This document shows positions 9,985 through 20,101 of a stretch of 64,000 nt of DNA, piece by piece (positions within the stretch are counted from its first letter, which is position 1; the number at the start of each line of letters is the position of its first letter). The DNA is from Capillidium heterosporum (taxonomy: Eukaryota > Entomophthoromycota > Entomophthoromycetes > Entomophthorales > Capillidiaceae). The position numbers were made by a program, and so were the translations under genes. The stretch lies in contig WBMQ01000002.1 in the NCBI GenBank assembly GCA_016630905.1, positions 1,860,001-1,924,000 on the forward strand, given 5' to 3'. The notes beneath the pieces were generated by a model. It was given only the letters and a program-made list of their open reading frames with translations. It was not told the origin of the DNA and ran no database searches.

Positions 9985-11241
9985 ATGACAAAGATAACCC
10001 AACTCCCACCTGAACTCTTAGAAGCTATACTTGTCAACCTCAACATAAAACATTGGCTTCGCCTAACTTTAGCAAATAAATATTTCCGTCAACTAACAAT
10101 ACCCTTCATATTCAACGAGATAATTTACTCAAATTTAGAAAGCTGGATCAGCTCCGACAAAACAATCGAGGACAACTACAAGGCCAAGAAGATAATCACC
10201 AAATACAACAAATTTATTAAAAAGGCAGTCTACTTAAAGAGTTACCTAATATTCCCTATAACCCTTTACTCCAACCTTCGATCTTATGAGGAAGAAGTAG
10301 TAGATAGAACCCATTTTTCAAAGCTTTCCGACAAAGATTTCGAAAAGTACGATCAATTAATATCCTACACCCTAACTCTAAGTCAATCTTCTATTGTTGA
10401 TAGTCGTTTAATCCCTTCCTTAAAGAACCTTAAAATATTAACGTTAAGAGCTGACTATGGCGATCTATTTCCCTTTTACAAAATCTATAATCTTCAATTA
10501 GCTTCCCTATCTTTAAATTGCCTCGAACTTGACACAGATATACTCCACCAAATCAATACCAACTTACCCAATCTAAAATCCTTTGATATAAGTGGCACCA
10601 TCGATGGACTTCTCCAGACTCCTCTACCTACCTTTGACAACCTAATTGAATTGGATGTCGCTATCTATTGTTTAGAAGATGACATATTGATTGATTATTA
10701 CACCACTTCCGAGTATTGGCCCAACCTCAATAAGTTGAGTTTGTATACGGTCCTACCAGTAGGTTTTCAATTTTCGAGCGGTTGGGCCAAACTAACCCAA
10801 CTGAAAGCTACCTTCCCAATAATAACCCAACCGACCCAAATAGACAGTTTAATCAACTTGACTAGCTTGAAGGCCAGTTTCGATTTCTACGATGTAACCA
10901 CCTCAACCCAACTCATCTTTGATACTTTAATTCATCTCCATCATCTAGAATTAGAGGGTGATTTTTCTTCTTCCGACTTTGACTTTTATCCCACTTTACA
11001 ACTTAAAACCTTCAAAGTTTGGCACCTCAAGGACTTTACTTCAGATTTCGTAAACTTTATTGGGGACTTGGTGGAGTGTAGGAGTTTGTACATAATGTGC
11101 TGTAGCGAAGTTTCTAAGCATAAGCTTCCTACCCAGTTGGACAACAGTTTAATGTTCCCTAGTCTTTTGAAGTTCTTTTTATCGAGAGGTCCAAATGGTT
11201 TGGAGGATTGGATCAAGGAGCGGGCACCGTTGCTGGAATAA
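9985..11241 (+). CDS. F-box/LRR-like protein, family member 3
   Basis: Single-exon gene, 418 residues, the same length as member 2 and colinear with it along its whole length. N-terminal F-box-like segment (LPPELLEAILVNLNIKHWLR, then NKYFRQLTIPFIF), family block (TIEDNYKAKKIITKYNKF, FPITLYSNL, HFSKLS), then leucine-rich repeats (LPNLKSFDISG, LHHLELEG), ending with GPNGLEDWIKERAPLLE. There are no stops or frame breaks, and differences from member 2 are spread evenly, so both copies look functional and well diverged. Probably an SCF adaptor; partner unknown. The hairpin at 9793-9881 sits in its promoter. Confidence 0.8.
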   Translation: MTKITQLPPELLEAILVNLNIKHWLRLTLANKYFRQLTIPFIFNEIIYSNLESWISSDKTIEDNYKAKKIITKYNKFIKKAVYLKSYLIFPITLYSNLRSYEEEVVDRTHFSKLSDKDFEKYDQLISYTLTLSQSSIVDSRLIPSLKNLKILTLRADYGDLFPFYKIYNLQLASLSLNCLELDTDILHQINTNLPNLKSFDISGTIDGLLQTPLPTFDNLIELDVAIYCLEDDILIDYYTTSEYWPNLNKLSLYTVLPVGFQFSSGWAKLTQLKATFPIITQPTQIDSLINLTSLKASFDFYDVTTSTQLIFDTLIHLHHLELEGDFSSSDFDFYPTLQLKTFKVWHLKDFTSDFVNFIGDLVECRSLYIMCCSEVSKHKLPTQLDNSLMFPSLLKFFLSRGPNGLEDWIKERAPLLE

Positions 11242-12507
11242 AAGGCTAGGATTCCATACTCGTTTAAGGCATGTTTATCAGAGCATTAGGAATGAGTATT
11301 GTTGTAGCTGTAGCAAAGTAATATACTTAGAATATATATACTCATATTTTGCTTTATAGTGAATCAACAATTATTTGTTATTCCTTATTAGCATACACTT
11401 TTCTTTTATTAATGCTGTTTATTCCATTTGTTCTACACTATATTTCAAATCTACTGGATACTAAATTGATATACTAATTTGTGATTTGCAATTTAATGGA
11501 ATAGCTATGTATAAAAATATATTAGCATTATAGATGAGTATTATTTCGAAGGATTCAAGTCTTTACCTTTTGGAACAGTCTAGTAACAAGCAGATTATCA
11601 AACTAAAGCAAAAACTGGAAAGATCATTTATATAATGGAATATAAAAGATATTTATAAAATAAAAGCTTACAATAAACAACAGTTGGAAATTCCTAATCA
11701 AGTATATCAATTCACATCAAGTTTGTAATAGTATAGGCCCAAAACTCAATCGAACATGCTAAAAGACATCTTTTCGAACTTCCTACAATCACATATTACA
11801 TTCTAAATTTCAAGTTTAATTAAATATAATTTATTGTTGTTCTAATAATACTTTCAAAGTACAAGCCTATACCATTCCACTTCAATGAAATCAATCAAAT
11901 ACATATCAATGTATGTATAAAGAGCCTTAAACCCCACAACTATAAACCCCTTGACTAAAGCCACTCCCAATCCATTTGTCAACTAAATTGATATCCTTCA
12001 ACTATAACTTCACACTCACAGCTGCACAATACTTTAATGTTTTGCCCTTTTACAAACTCGATTTAATTATTGTGCCACACCCATAAGCCAAAAGCACACT
12101 AATCCAAGCTTCAAAGCTTCCCTTTTCCTTGCAGATTTGAGGTTACAATTCCAAGAACTAAACTAATCGTTGTAAAACGGGCAAATTTTCACAAATATTC
12201 GAAAGATCCTAATCAATAGGAGAATTAAACTTCAAATCCTTATCCTTGCAACCAAACAAAAGTAATTGATTTAGTCCAAGCTAAGCAGCCTTTAGATAAA
12301 GACAGTTTTGGTAAAAGCAAAAGAACAATTGCCAAACCCAACAATAACAAAAGAGGGTAGAACAGAGCAAAACCATCAACTTTAGAACGGAGTTAGTATT
12401 GCATCGATCCAAAAGCAAAAGTTTTCCATTCCACCTTACAGTTAGATTTTAGAAACCAACTATCTAATCGAACCAACAATCCACCAGGCCAGCAAAAAAG
12501 AACAAGC
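11242..12507. other. Intergenic region upstream of the J-domain gene
   Basis: About 1.27 kb. The last 200 bases before 12508 are A-rich with CAAAAGCAAAAG-like tracts, typical of a fungal 5' leader. I see no gene or repeat. Confidence 0.55.
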
Positions 12508-13960
12508 ATGGTCGGACGAACCCAAGACTTAAAACTCTACATCATCTTAGGTGTAGAACGCGACGCTGACTTAGCCACCATAAAGAAACGCTATAAACGA
12601 CTCGCCCTTCAATATCATCCTGACAAGAACCCCAACAACCTCGACAAGGTAAGTGTTTATCCAAGCATACTCTTATCTCCGCTCCTTATCTCCCATTTCC
12701 CATACTAACCTTATCCTTTCTAGTTCAAAGAGATAAAACACGCCTACGATATCCTAGGTAAATTTTCCCAAAAACCAAAAAACCCAAACTAATATTCCAA
12801 AACCAGGTGATGAAAATAAACGCAAAGTTTATGACAAATACGGCGAGCAAGGCCTCAAGATGATGGAAACTATGGGACCAATGTTCGACGCCAACTTCGA
12901 ATCCAAAGTTGGGCTCCTATTCCTCGCCTGCTCCATTATCACCATCCTCCTCATTCTCTTCCTGTCATTCCTAGCTAACCGAGTGGATGGTCCTTTAACC
13001 TGGTCCTACGCATTGGTTTTCATCCCCCTCTGGTTACTCGACCTCGTCTTATTCTTTACCTTATTGTCCTCCATAAAGGACACGCTATTGGAATGGCGCA
13101 ACTTCAAAAAAACTGGAACAACTGATGATGTCAACGAGGAAGGGAACAACTCCAGCATGTCCGATACCCAGTTCGCTTTAGTATTGGGTCTTTCTTTAGT
13201 CCTAGGGCTGTACTTAATCCTCACCATCCTCTTCCAAGTTTTGATTGTAATGAAAGTTGACGATACCTTACCCATCTCGGCCACCTTAGTCTTTATCCCC
13301 GTTTATATCATGGAAGGTTTGGTCTTCATTCGACTGATAGTAGGCTTGGTCATGTTCTTCAAGACTAGTGAGAAGGTAACTTTCCTTTCGGCGATCATGA
13401 TGACGGTCCAGACCTTCTGGTTCGAAGTTTTACGCATTGTCCAGATCATCCTCTTAGTCATGAAGTTAGAGCAACCCAATTTCACTTCAGGGTGGGCCAT
13501 CATCTTCATACCTATGTACCTGTTAGGCTTAAAGTACTTTGTCGAACTTACCTTTGGGTGTTTCACCTTGAACCGCATCCCCAATGCCGACGACCGATCC
13601 GCCGCCATAACTACCCTAGTCCTAATGACTATTTTATTTGTCATCACTTCGATCTTGGGCTACTCCTTTTTGGGCCTACTTATCAACAAGTTGGATGATC
13701 CTAGCTCAGTGAGATTAGTTACCGTCTTCATTCCCTTCTTCTTGATTCTTGCCTTTGTCTTGTGTTGCTGTGGAGGTTGTCTACCTTGTTGCTTCTATGC
13801 AGCTATGCGGTCAGGTGGTTATGGCGATGAGGAGACGAATTTAAGACCGCCTAATGATCCGAATCGACGTATTACTCAAGGCTTGGGTGAGGATGGAGCG
13901 TCAAAGTCGAATGCGTCGTCAGAGAGCTACCCTAGTTCATCGTCACCGTTGAACCCTTGA
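12508..13960 (+). CDS. J-domain protein fused to a TMEM185-like multispan membrane domain
   Basis: Three exons (12508-12648, 12724-12757, 12807-13960) give 442 residues in frame. Residues 1-75 are a J domain with the HPD motif ([10 protein letters not shown]) and the DKYGEQGL end, which stimulates the ATPase of Hsp70. After about residue 95 there are seven or eight hydrophobic spans with a recurring VFIPxxL/LVFIP signature, as in the TMEM185 / Fragile-X-F (Tmemb_185A) family. A Cys-rich patch ([11 protein letters not shown]) follows the last span, a possible palmitoylation site, and a Ser-rich tail ends the protein. A co-chaperone tethered to an internal membrane, recruiting Hsp70 on the cytosolic face, is the likely role. 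J-TMEM185 fusions are known in fungi; the exact compartment is not visible here. Confidence 0.88.
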
Positions 13961-14769
13961 TTGGAAGGTAGAACTCGAAACCTAATCGTAGTATCCCAGC
14001 CCTAATTATTCAATCTGATTAATTCTATACCAACTATCGAATTTTTAGCTCAATTCTCGGTCTCCATTAATTTTTTACCGAATTTCTATTTTAAATCGGT
14101 ACGATATATTTTTTTAATTAAAAAGTTAAAGGTCGAACCAAATATATTGAATATTCTGGCTTGGTTTTTAGTTATGTATTTATTTAGCCTGCTGGTTTTT
14201 TATGAACCTTTATCCTACGAAATAGGCAATAAGTCTTTATCTTTTCAACTAGATAGCCAAAAGAATATCCACTAAACTTATCACCAACTCATCAATTGAA
14301 ATTCCTACCTCCAATCGTAGCAGAAGCTGTTGTTCCTTGTTGAATCGATTCATTTTATCAACATTAACTCAAACTTTCTGTTTGAAAAGGATAGACCGGA
14401 ATGATATGAAGTTTGGATAAGTCGATAGTAAGTAGGATTTAATTGAGATGTTTTGAGATAGTTTGTAAAGAATAGAAATCTAGTAGCTTAGATAGACATC
14501 AATATCCACAATAGCTAGAGCTATAATCACTGGTGCTAGGAAGAAGCTATAAGGAAAGTTAGAAAGAGTGAACTTAATACGGAAATACAGAAAAGTAAGC
14601 CAAGAAAAGGATAGTATGAGAATTTGTTAAGACAGGGACTTTGTTCATTTTTTCTATTACAATTCATATATAGCCAAAGTTAGCACAAGTACTAAATCCA
14701 TAAAGCAAAATATGTAAGCATAAATTAAACTATTTTAAACCCATATTTCCCTTCAATCCTCTAAGTTAG
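13961..14769. other. Intergenic region
   Basis: About 0.8 kb of AT-rich DNA after the J-domain gene, up to the decayed secreted-protein copy. No open frame with coding character, no RNA gene and no repeat was recognised. Confidence 0.55.
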
Positions 14770-15345
14770 CACTATAATCCCCAGTGTAGACGCAACGCTT
14801 TTCATGTGTCCAGCGATGTACTTGTACCTTTTCCAACAACTAAAGCCTTCATAGCTCACTCAATAAAACTCGATTTGACATTTGTATCCCGGCTGTATAT
14901 GTTCACATATACCCGAGGTGCTATTTTTACTATCAATCATATCTTTAAATACTGCTTGAAGCTGGTCCCTTTGTTCGAATTACCTAAACAACCCCAGCAT
15001 TTGATGAGCAGGAACGTATACATACTGCTGTAAATGGCTTCAATTATGATGATATCATGTTTATAGGCGTCACTAGTACTGTACTTGCTTATGAATTTGG
15101 CAGACTGCCTACAAAGCCCTAGTTTTGGCATAGTCAAAGCTTTTGGAAGCTCTTTTAGATGCACTATGTAAACTAGTACTATTATTGAAAGCTTCAACAA
15201 ATGGAGTTTTCACTAGGTAGGCTGGTGCCATTGTTGGATGCCTCAACCTGTACAATGGGCTAGGTATCTAAAGCTAAGGTCACTGTAATCAGCTGGACAA
15301 GTAAAAGGAGATTGGGATTAAATAAATGGTGGTCTAATATGGTAG
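14770..15345 (-). pseudogene. Decayed paralogue of the secreted Cys-rich protein (copy 1)
   Basis: Read on the minus strand, three separate stretches match the intact gene at 16286-16870 in the same order. A hydrophobic leader (NLLLLVQLITVTLAL) lies near 15300, followed by a stop and then VEASNNGTSLPS, against IEASTNTTALPS in the intact protein. EAIYSSMYTFLLIKCWGCLG lies near 15000-15060, against LNYVFLFLSTKCQGCAG. CWKRYKYIAGHMKS lies near 14800, against CFKGYTYVAGYLGK. The start codon, several frames and some cysteines are lost. The region upstream of its former start is also a copy of the region upstream of the intact gene, so a unit of more than 1 kb was duplicated. Clearly non-functional. 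Confidence 0.82.
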
Positions 15346-15910
15346 GCTGAAGCACAGTTTACTTTGAGATCAAATGTAAGTCAAAGTTGTATTTAATGCT
15401 AGAATTTGATGGCATTTTTATATCTACTCCTTGCTATGAAGTTCTTTTAAAAGAACCCAAGTTCAAAGTAGAATCAATTTTTGAATATATTTATAATAAA
15501 ATATTTAAATCATTTATACAAACTATTTATTGGATATATTTCATTAGACTACTAGCATACATATCAGTAAATTTAGGATAGCTTGCTAGCCCTATAGATT
15601 TATCATGCCTTTCAATTGTTCTTAGTATTGTATATGAATATAGGAAATAACCAAAGATAAAATATCAGAAAATTATTGAACTTCTAAATGACTTATACTA
15701 TATAATATAAGTAGCCATATTGAATGGCTTAAATCGACTCGGTCTATAAAACCCGCGTCCATATGGAATGTAAATATAGGCCATCTTGCCAATAAGATGC
15801 TATTAACATATCATGTAATCAAGCTATAAATAGTGGTCATTATATGGATAAGTAGAGTATATACAGCTTCATTAGTCTTATATAAATAGCTATATTATTC
15901 AGCACTCGAC
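15346..15910. repeat. Duplicated upstream segment, copy 1
   Basis: This stretch is a diverged copy of 16885-17450. Shared landmarks include TAGCTTGCTAGCCCTATA (about 15580 and 17110), ATCATGCCTTTCA / GTCATGCCTTTCA just after it, and GACTACT-GCATACATATCA-like sequence before it. It represents the 5' flank of the duplicated secreted-protein unit. Open frames in it, such as 15387-15581, are unlikely to be genes. Confidence 0.75.
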
Positions 15911-16285
15911 TGTTTGTACTATACCTTTTTAGGCACGATTTTTATATTACGATATATAGTGAACTCCAGCACTCAGCCCGACACTTCAAAGTTAACAGAT
16001 CTTACCTTTGAATCGGCACAAAGCTATAACTTGTTATGTTACCTGTAGTAAATGCGCCAACTATCGAAAAAGTGGTTGTTAAATCGACACTATATGCCTA
16101 TTACCTCTTCGAAATTCATGTGTCTAGTTAGGGACTAGCTATAGGTAGTAGGAGCCTACATACTTTTTAAAAAACAGCATATCCAACACCTATAAGCAAA
16201 GCTTAACCAAACATTAACTCGAAAAAATAAGCAATATAAAAATGCTATCCAACTACTTTGAACCAAACTTTTATTCTCGCATTTC

Positions 16286-16870
16286 TTACAAGGTACGGTC
16301 GCAGTTTCCTCTGTAAGCGTAAGGTTTTCCAAGGTATCCAGCTACATAAGTATACCCTTTAAAACAGTTCATATTAGAGTTAGCAGCCCAATCGTAATCG
16401 ACCCGGCAACTGCATCCCGGATGAGACTGATGGTCTTCGGAGCGGTTGGCCTTCCTATGCACCATATCATTGAAGGAGTTTCGAAGCATTTCCTTATGCA
16501 CTTCATCCTGACCTGCACAGCCCTGACACTTGGTAGATAGGAACAAGAACACGTAGTTAAGCTGCCCACACACCATAATCGCTTCACGTTCATTTGCGCC
16601 ACTAGCAGTGTACTCGTTTAAAAAAACTTCCCAGGTTGGACGCACTGCGTTGATTTCGCTGTCTTGGAAGCTTCCTGAATTCCTCGGGCTTGGGCCAAGT
16701 AAGCCTGTGCTATTTTTAGGCATTTCAACTTGTAGAGGTATGCTAGGTAGGGCTGTAGTGTTGGTGGAGGCTTCGATTAAGGTTGTAGGTTGAACATTTG
16801 CAGCCAAGGTTGCCAAGGCGAACTGGAAAAGCAGAAGGAAATTGCTTTTGTATGAACGGCAGCTAAACAT
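16286..16870 (-). CDS. Small secreted cysteine-rich protein
   Basis: Single-exon gene, 194 residues, ATG at 16870. A signal peptide is evident (basic MFSCRSYKSN, then FLLLFQFALATLAA, likely cut near residue 24). The mature part begins with a Thr/Ser/Pro-rich stretch with possible glycosylation sites, then a domain with seven cysteines: MVC, KCQGC, GCSC, MNC and GNC near the end. The C-terminal part CFKGYTYVAGYLGKPYAYRG is the best conserved segment among the local copies. I do not recognise a named family. Size, secretion signal and Cys content fit a fungal secreted or effector-like protein, but that is inference. It lies between two decayed relatives (14770-15345 and 17611-18136). Confidence 0.78.
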   Translation of the reverse strand: MFSCRSYKSNFLLLFQFALATLAANVQPTTLIEASTNTTALPSIPLQVEMPKNSTGLLGPSPRNSGSFQDSEINAVRPTWEVFLNEYTASGANEREAIMVCGQLNYVFLFLSTKCQGCAGQDEVHKEMLRNSFNDMVHRKANRSEDHQSHPGCSCRVDYDWAANSNMNCFKGYTYVAGYLGKPYAYRGNCDRTL

Positions 16871-16884
16871 AATTATTTATAATG

Positions 16885-17450
16885 TGGTTTAATATAAAGT
16901 TAAATGTAAATCAAATCTGTGTTGAATACTAAGACTTGACGGTATTCCCACCTTTTATACTTACTGTGTGTCTCTTTTAAATCCAAAGTAAGATTAATTT
17001 TCCAGGTCCACAAAGAACAAAGAACTGGGACTATTTATGATATACATCCATTGGATATACATGTCATAAGACTACTGACATGCATATCGATAGCTTTTGA
17101 TTAGCTTGCTAGCCCTATATTCAGTCTTGTCATGCCTTTCAGTTCTTTGTCAACTTACAAATGAAAGGAACTTTGAAGGACATAATACCCGAAAGCCATC
17201 AGCATGATAGACTTTCTACACTGCATACCCAAAATAGTTGTATAGGAAGTATGAAATTGACTCTGGCTATATAGTTCACATCTGTTTAGGATGTCTATGT
17301 AAGTCATCTGACCAATAAAATACTACTGACCAAGCATATGGCTTATCTTATGATGTTGGCCACTACATGAATTTATTTGCTAGGAAAGTCCTGTCAGGAA
17401 TCGCTGTGAAACAGAAGATATACAACTGCTTCATATAAGGCAATCCATTA
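16885..17450. repeat. Duplicated upstream segment, copy 2
   Basis: The 5' flank of the intact secreted-protein gene, homologous to 15346-15910 (shared TAGCTTGCTAGCCCTATA and nearby blocks). It should hold the promoter of that gene. The copies are moderately diverged, with many transitions and small indels. Confidence 0.72.
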
Positions 17451-17610
17451 TAATCACCTTTTTTAAAAAAGTAGATTGGACTAGGACATCAAGGTTATCT
17501 ATAGGAATATTGAGATAAAGCATGGCAACAGCGAAAAATATGGTAAAATAAACACAACCAGCTTTTCAATTAAACTTTATATCACCTTCTATACCTTCCT
17601 TTTATTTTAT

Positions 17611-18136
17611 AATGGAAAACTGTCGATCATACAAGTCTACCTTTCACCTACTCATTCAACCTACCATAGCATTCCTAGTACTAAGCGTATAGCCCATGGA
17701 ACTGGTTGATAAGTATAGCTACATCAAACTAATGCCTTTGATCCTTTTAAATGCTTTAAAATCATTGAGAAGAGTTAACAAGCAGCTGAGTTTAAAAACG
17801 GGAGCTTATCTTAGCTGGGCTATTGCCAACGAAAAGCTCACCCTCCTATCCACAAGATATCGAGGCTATCCAAACTAATTAAATACCCAATTAGATATAC
17901 TTGTGTATTTAAGAATGTAGGTTTGGATCACAAGAATGAAGGTGGATGTACCGTTTACCATAATGATTTCTGCAAGTGTATTCTTACATTCGTCACAGCT
18001 AGTTCTAAAAGGTTAAAATGTGCTACCGGGTACATTTATGCCAAAGGCTGCTTTGATAAGCCTTACGAGTGCATTAGGGAATGTGAAAAGGATAGTAAAT
18101 CCATAACTGTCAGAAAAGCTTCAACTTTAAATGGGT
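17611..18136 (+). pseudogene. Decayed paralogue of the secreted Cys-rich protein (copy 2)
   Basis: On the plus strand, ATG at 17611 begins MENCRSYKSTFHLLIQP, matching MFSCRSYKSNFLLLFQF of the intact gene, but the frame stops after 26 codons. A second match near 17815-17875 reads LLSTRYRGYPN against FLSTKCQGCAG, where both cysteine codons TGT have become TAT. A third match, 17940-18090, reads GGC, DFCKC, KCATGYIYAKGCFDKPYEC against GCSC, NCFKGYTYVAGYLGKPYAY. It is divergently oriented from the intact gene. At least two frame breaks and stops make a working product unlikely. A gene with several introns is the alternative, but the Cys losses and stops argue for decay. Confidence 0.75.
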
Positions 18137-18723
18137 AGGCGATAGGTTCAAGAATAAATAAATTGGAGGTAGTGAAAAGGCTGATAAAGCCCATATCAAG
18201 CAAAACAATTTATCGAAATAAACTTTCTAGATACTACTCCGTATGTATGTTTGTTTAAGGTCTATATTGTGATAAAGCTATATTACGAGCTAGCGATAAG
18301 GTTGGAAAAATTGATAGATTCTTAAAACTATTTGCTTGTTCATTCGTTACTTAAATACCTTTGAAAAATGAATTCAGTAGTATATAAGTTCACAAATATT
18401 AAATACAAGGTGTAGCGTTGGACTGTATGGTAATTTAGTAGCCAAGGCTCTAGTCAAAGGGTTGGAAGATGTAAAAGCCTAACTATGGTGAATAAGCACT
18501 TCAAAGCAACATAACTTTCAAGCTTTTGATAAATCCAAGTTTATAAAATGGATGATGTATTTCTCGAACTCGAAATTGAAATAGGCAAATGAAAAGCCAC
18601 CAAGCATAGAATTTTACGTAATAAAATATAGAAAGCAATTCTTTGCCCAATTTTTACATCAGAGAAACTTGCTCTACAGAGGCACAAAGCTCCCTCCAAC
18701 TCCAACTTACATTCCAATCCAAC

Positions 18724-19152
18724 ATGAGCACCGAAAAACGCGGCATGGGCAAATCGCAAGCCGTCTTCTTCTGCGACAACTGCCAGGATATCCTTTACCC
18801 CCAGCTTGACACCAAAACTAAGGACATGATCCACTACTGTCGACGCTGCGTTATCATATACGACAAACCCTTTTATCAGATTTTCAATCACCAAATTGCT
18901 CATGAAGCAACCGAAGAGAAGGTCAACATCCCCGATATAGCAACCGACGCCTCACTACCTAGGGATAGCTCAATAAACTGCATCTATTGTGGAGCACCCA
19001 ACCCGGTATACTACCAGAGTAGTAGTAAGCACCCTGATACTAAAATGACGCTGTACTACGTGTGTAGTAATATTGGATGTGGACACAAGTGGAAATCCAT
19101 GGCTGGGGATGTTGACAAGGAATTGTATGCCAAGGCTCACGCTTTGAAATGA
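18724..19152 (+). CDS. RPB9: RNA polymerase II subunit Rpb9
   Basis: Single-exon gene of 142 residues. ATG 18724 is chosen over upstream non-ATG extensions because MSTEKRGMGKSQ leads directly into the first zinc ribbon. Two zinc ribbons are visible: Cys17/Cys20 with Cys39/Cys42, and Cys86/Cys89 with Cys114/Cys119 in CSNIGCGHKW. DASLPRDSSINC matches the conserved DPTLPR linker that separates Rpb9 from the Pol I and Pol III homologues. Rpb9 sits at the Pol II jaw and acts in start-site choice, elongation and fidelity. It is about 20 residues longer than the yeast protein, mainly at the N-terminus and the linker. The C-x4-C spacing in the last pair is like animal Rpb9 rather than budding yeast. 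Confidence 0.94.
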   Translation: MSTEKRGMGKSQAVFFCDNCQDILYPQLDTKTKDMIHYCRRCVIIYDKPFYQIFNHQIAHEATEEKVNIPDIATDASLPRDSSINCIYCGAPNPVYYQSSSKHPDTKMTLYYVCSNIGCGHKWKSMAGDVDKELYAKAHALK

Positions 19153-20101
19153 ACGTAAGATGTTGGGGTATTTATATCTGGGAAAATTAGCAACTAAATT
19201 TGTGGCTTAGCTTACTTGGTTAGGATGATTTGCCATGGTAACTAAAATTTTTTACTTTACTACCATTTCAAGCTTTTAGTAAACTACATAAACTTAAATA
19301 CAAGATTATGCATTATTTTTTATTGAGCTATAGTTTCCATTTAAATGTACATATAGTATCAGCACTTGTTGAAATAAAGCATTCTGATATTATCAAACAT
19401 TGTAAGTTCTAGTTTTCTAAACCCATTGAATTAGAGACACCCTTTTAAAACTTTCAAAGGACTCCTATACACATTCGTTGATATAAACAAACTAGTTTAG
19501 AATATCACCAAACTGCAATCAACAGCAATAATTTTCCTGAAGGTAAGGCAGATAATCCAATTTCTATTTCATAGGCTTCAAGCATCACCGTTATAAGCCC
19601 AATGCTTTAAACTTGTCCTTGAGTAGTACCATCTCAATAGATAAGATGAACATCATCCCAGGTATTGAAAATAAGGCCTTTCAATAAACTGGTAAGCTTG
19701 TCAGGGCGTCTATGGAGTGGCACTTGCAATAAACTGCATGCTCCTAAAACTCTATTAGCAAAAGCACCAGTCCAATCGACCTTTTCTACCAACAAACGAT
19801 ATAAATTGAAATCTTTTATCCAAATCTATCATTTATGTATTAAAAAGAAAAGGAATCCATCGTGCGATAAACTGCCTTTAAAAACATCTGTTTTCACATT
19901 AAAATCCAATATCTTTATAAGCTATAAGATTGAGCCAATTTTTAGATCTTGATCTCAAACAACTTCCAAATAAACATCAATAGAAACCCACCATAATAAA
20001 AAATTAGATCTTTAATCAAACTACTACGCTATTCAAAGTAAAAATATAAAAACGCTTCCATATTTAAGTAATGGGTTAGAATTCAACAAAATTTAGAAGA
20101 T
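19153..20101. other. Intergenic region between RPB9 and the USP gene
   Basis: About 0.95 kb, AT-rich; convergent 3' flanks of the two neighbours. The frame 19665-19952 has no coding character that I can support. No repeat or RNA gene seen. Confidence 0.55.

Noticed and set aside
18541-18903. Minus-strand frame of 120 codons overlapping RPB9
   Set aside because: The plus strand has the conserved Rpb9 zinc ribbons, and the antisense frame has no motif or proper ATG context.
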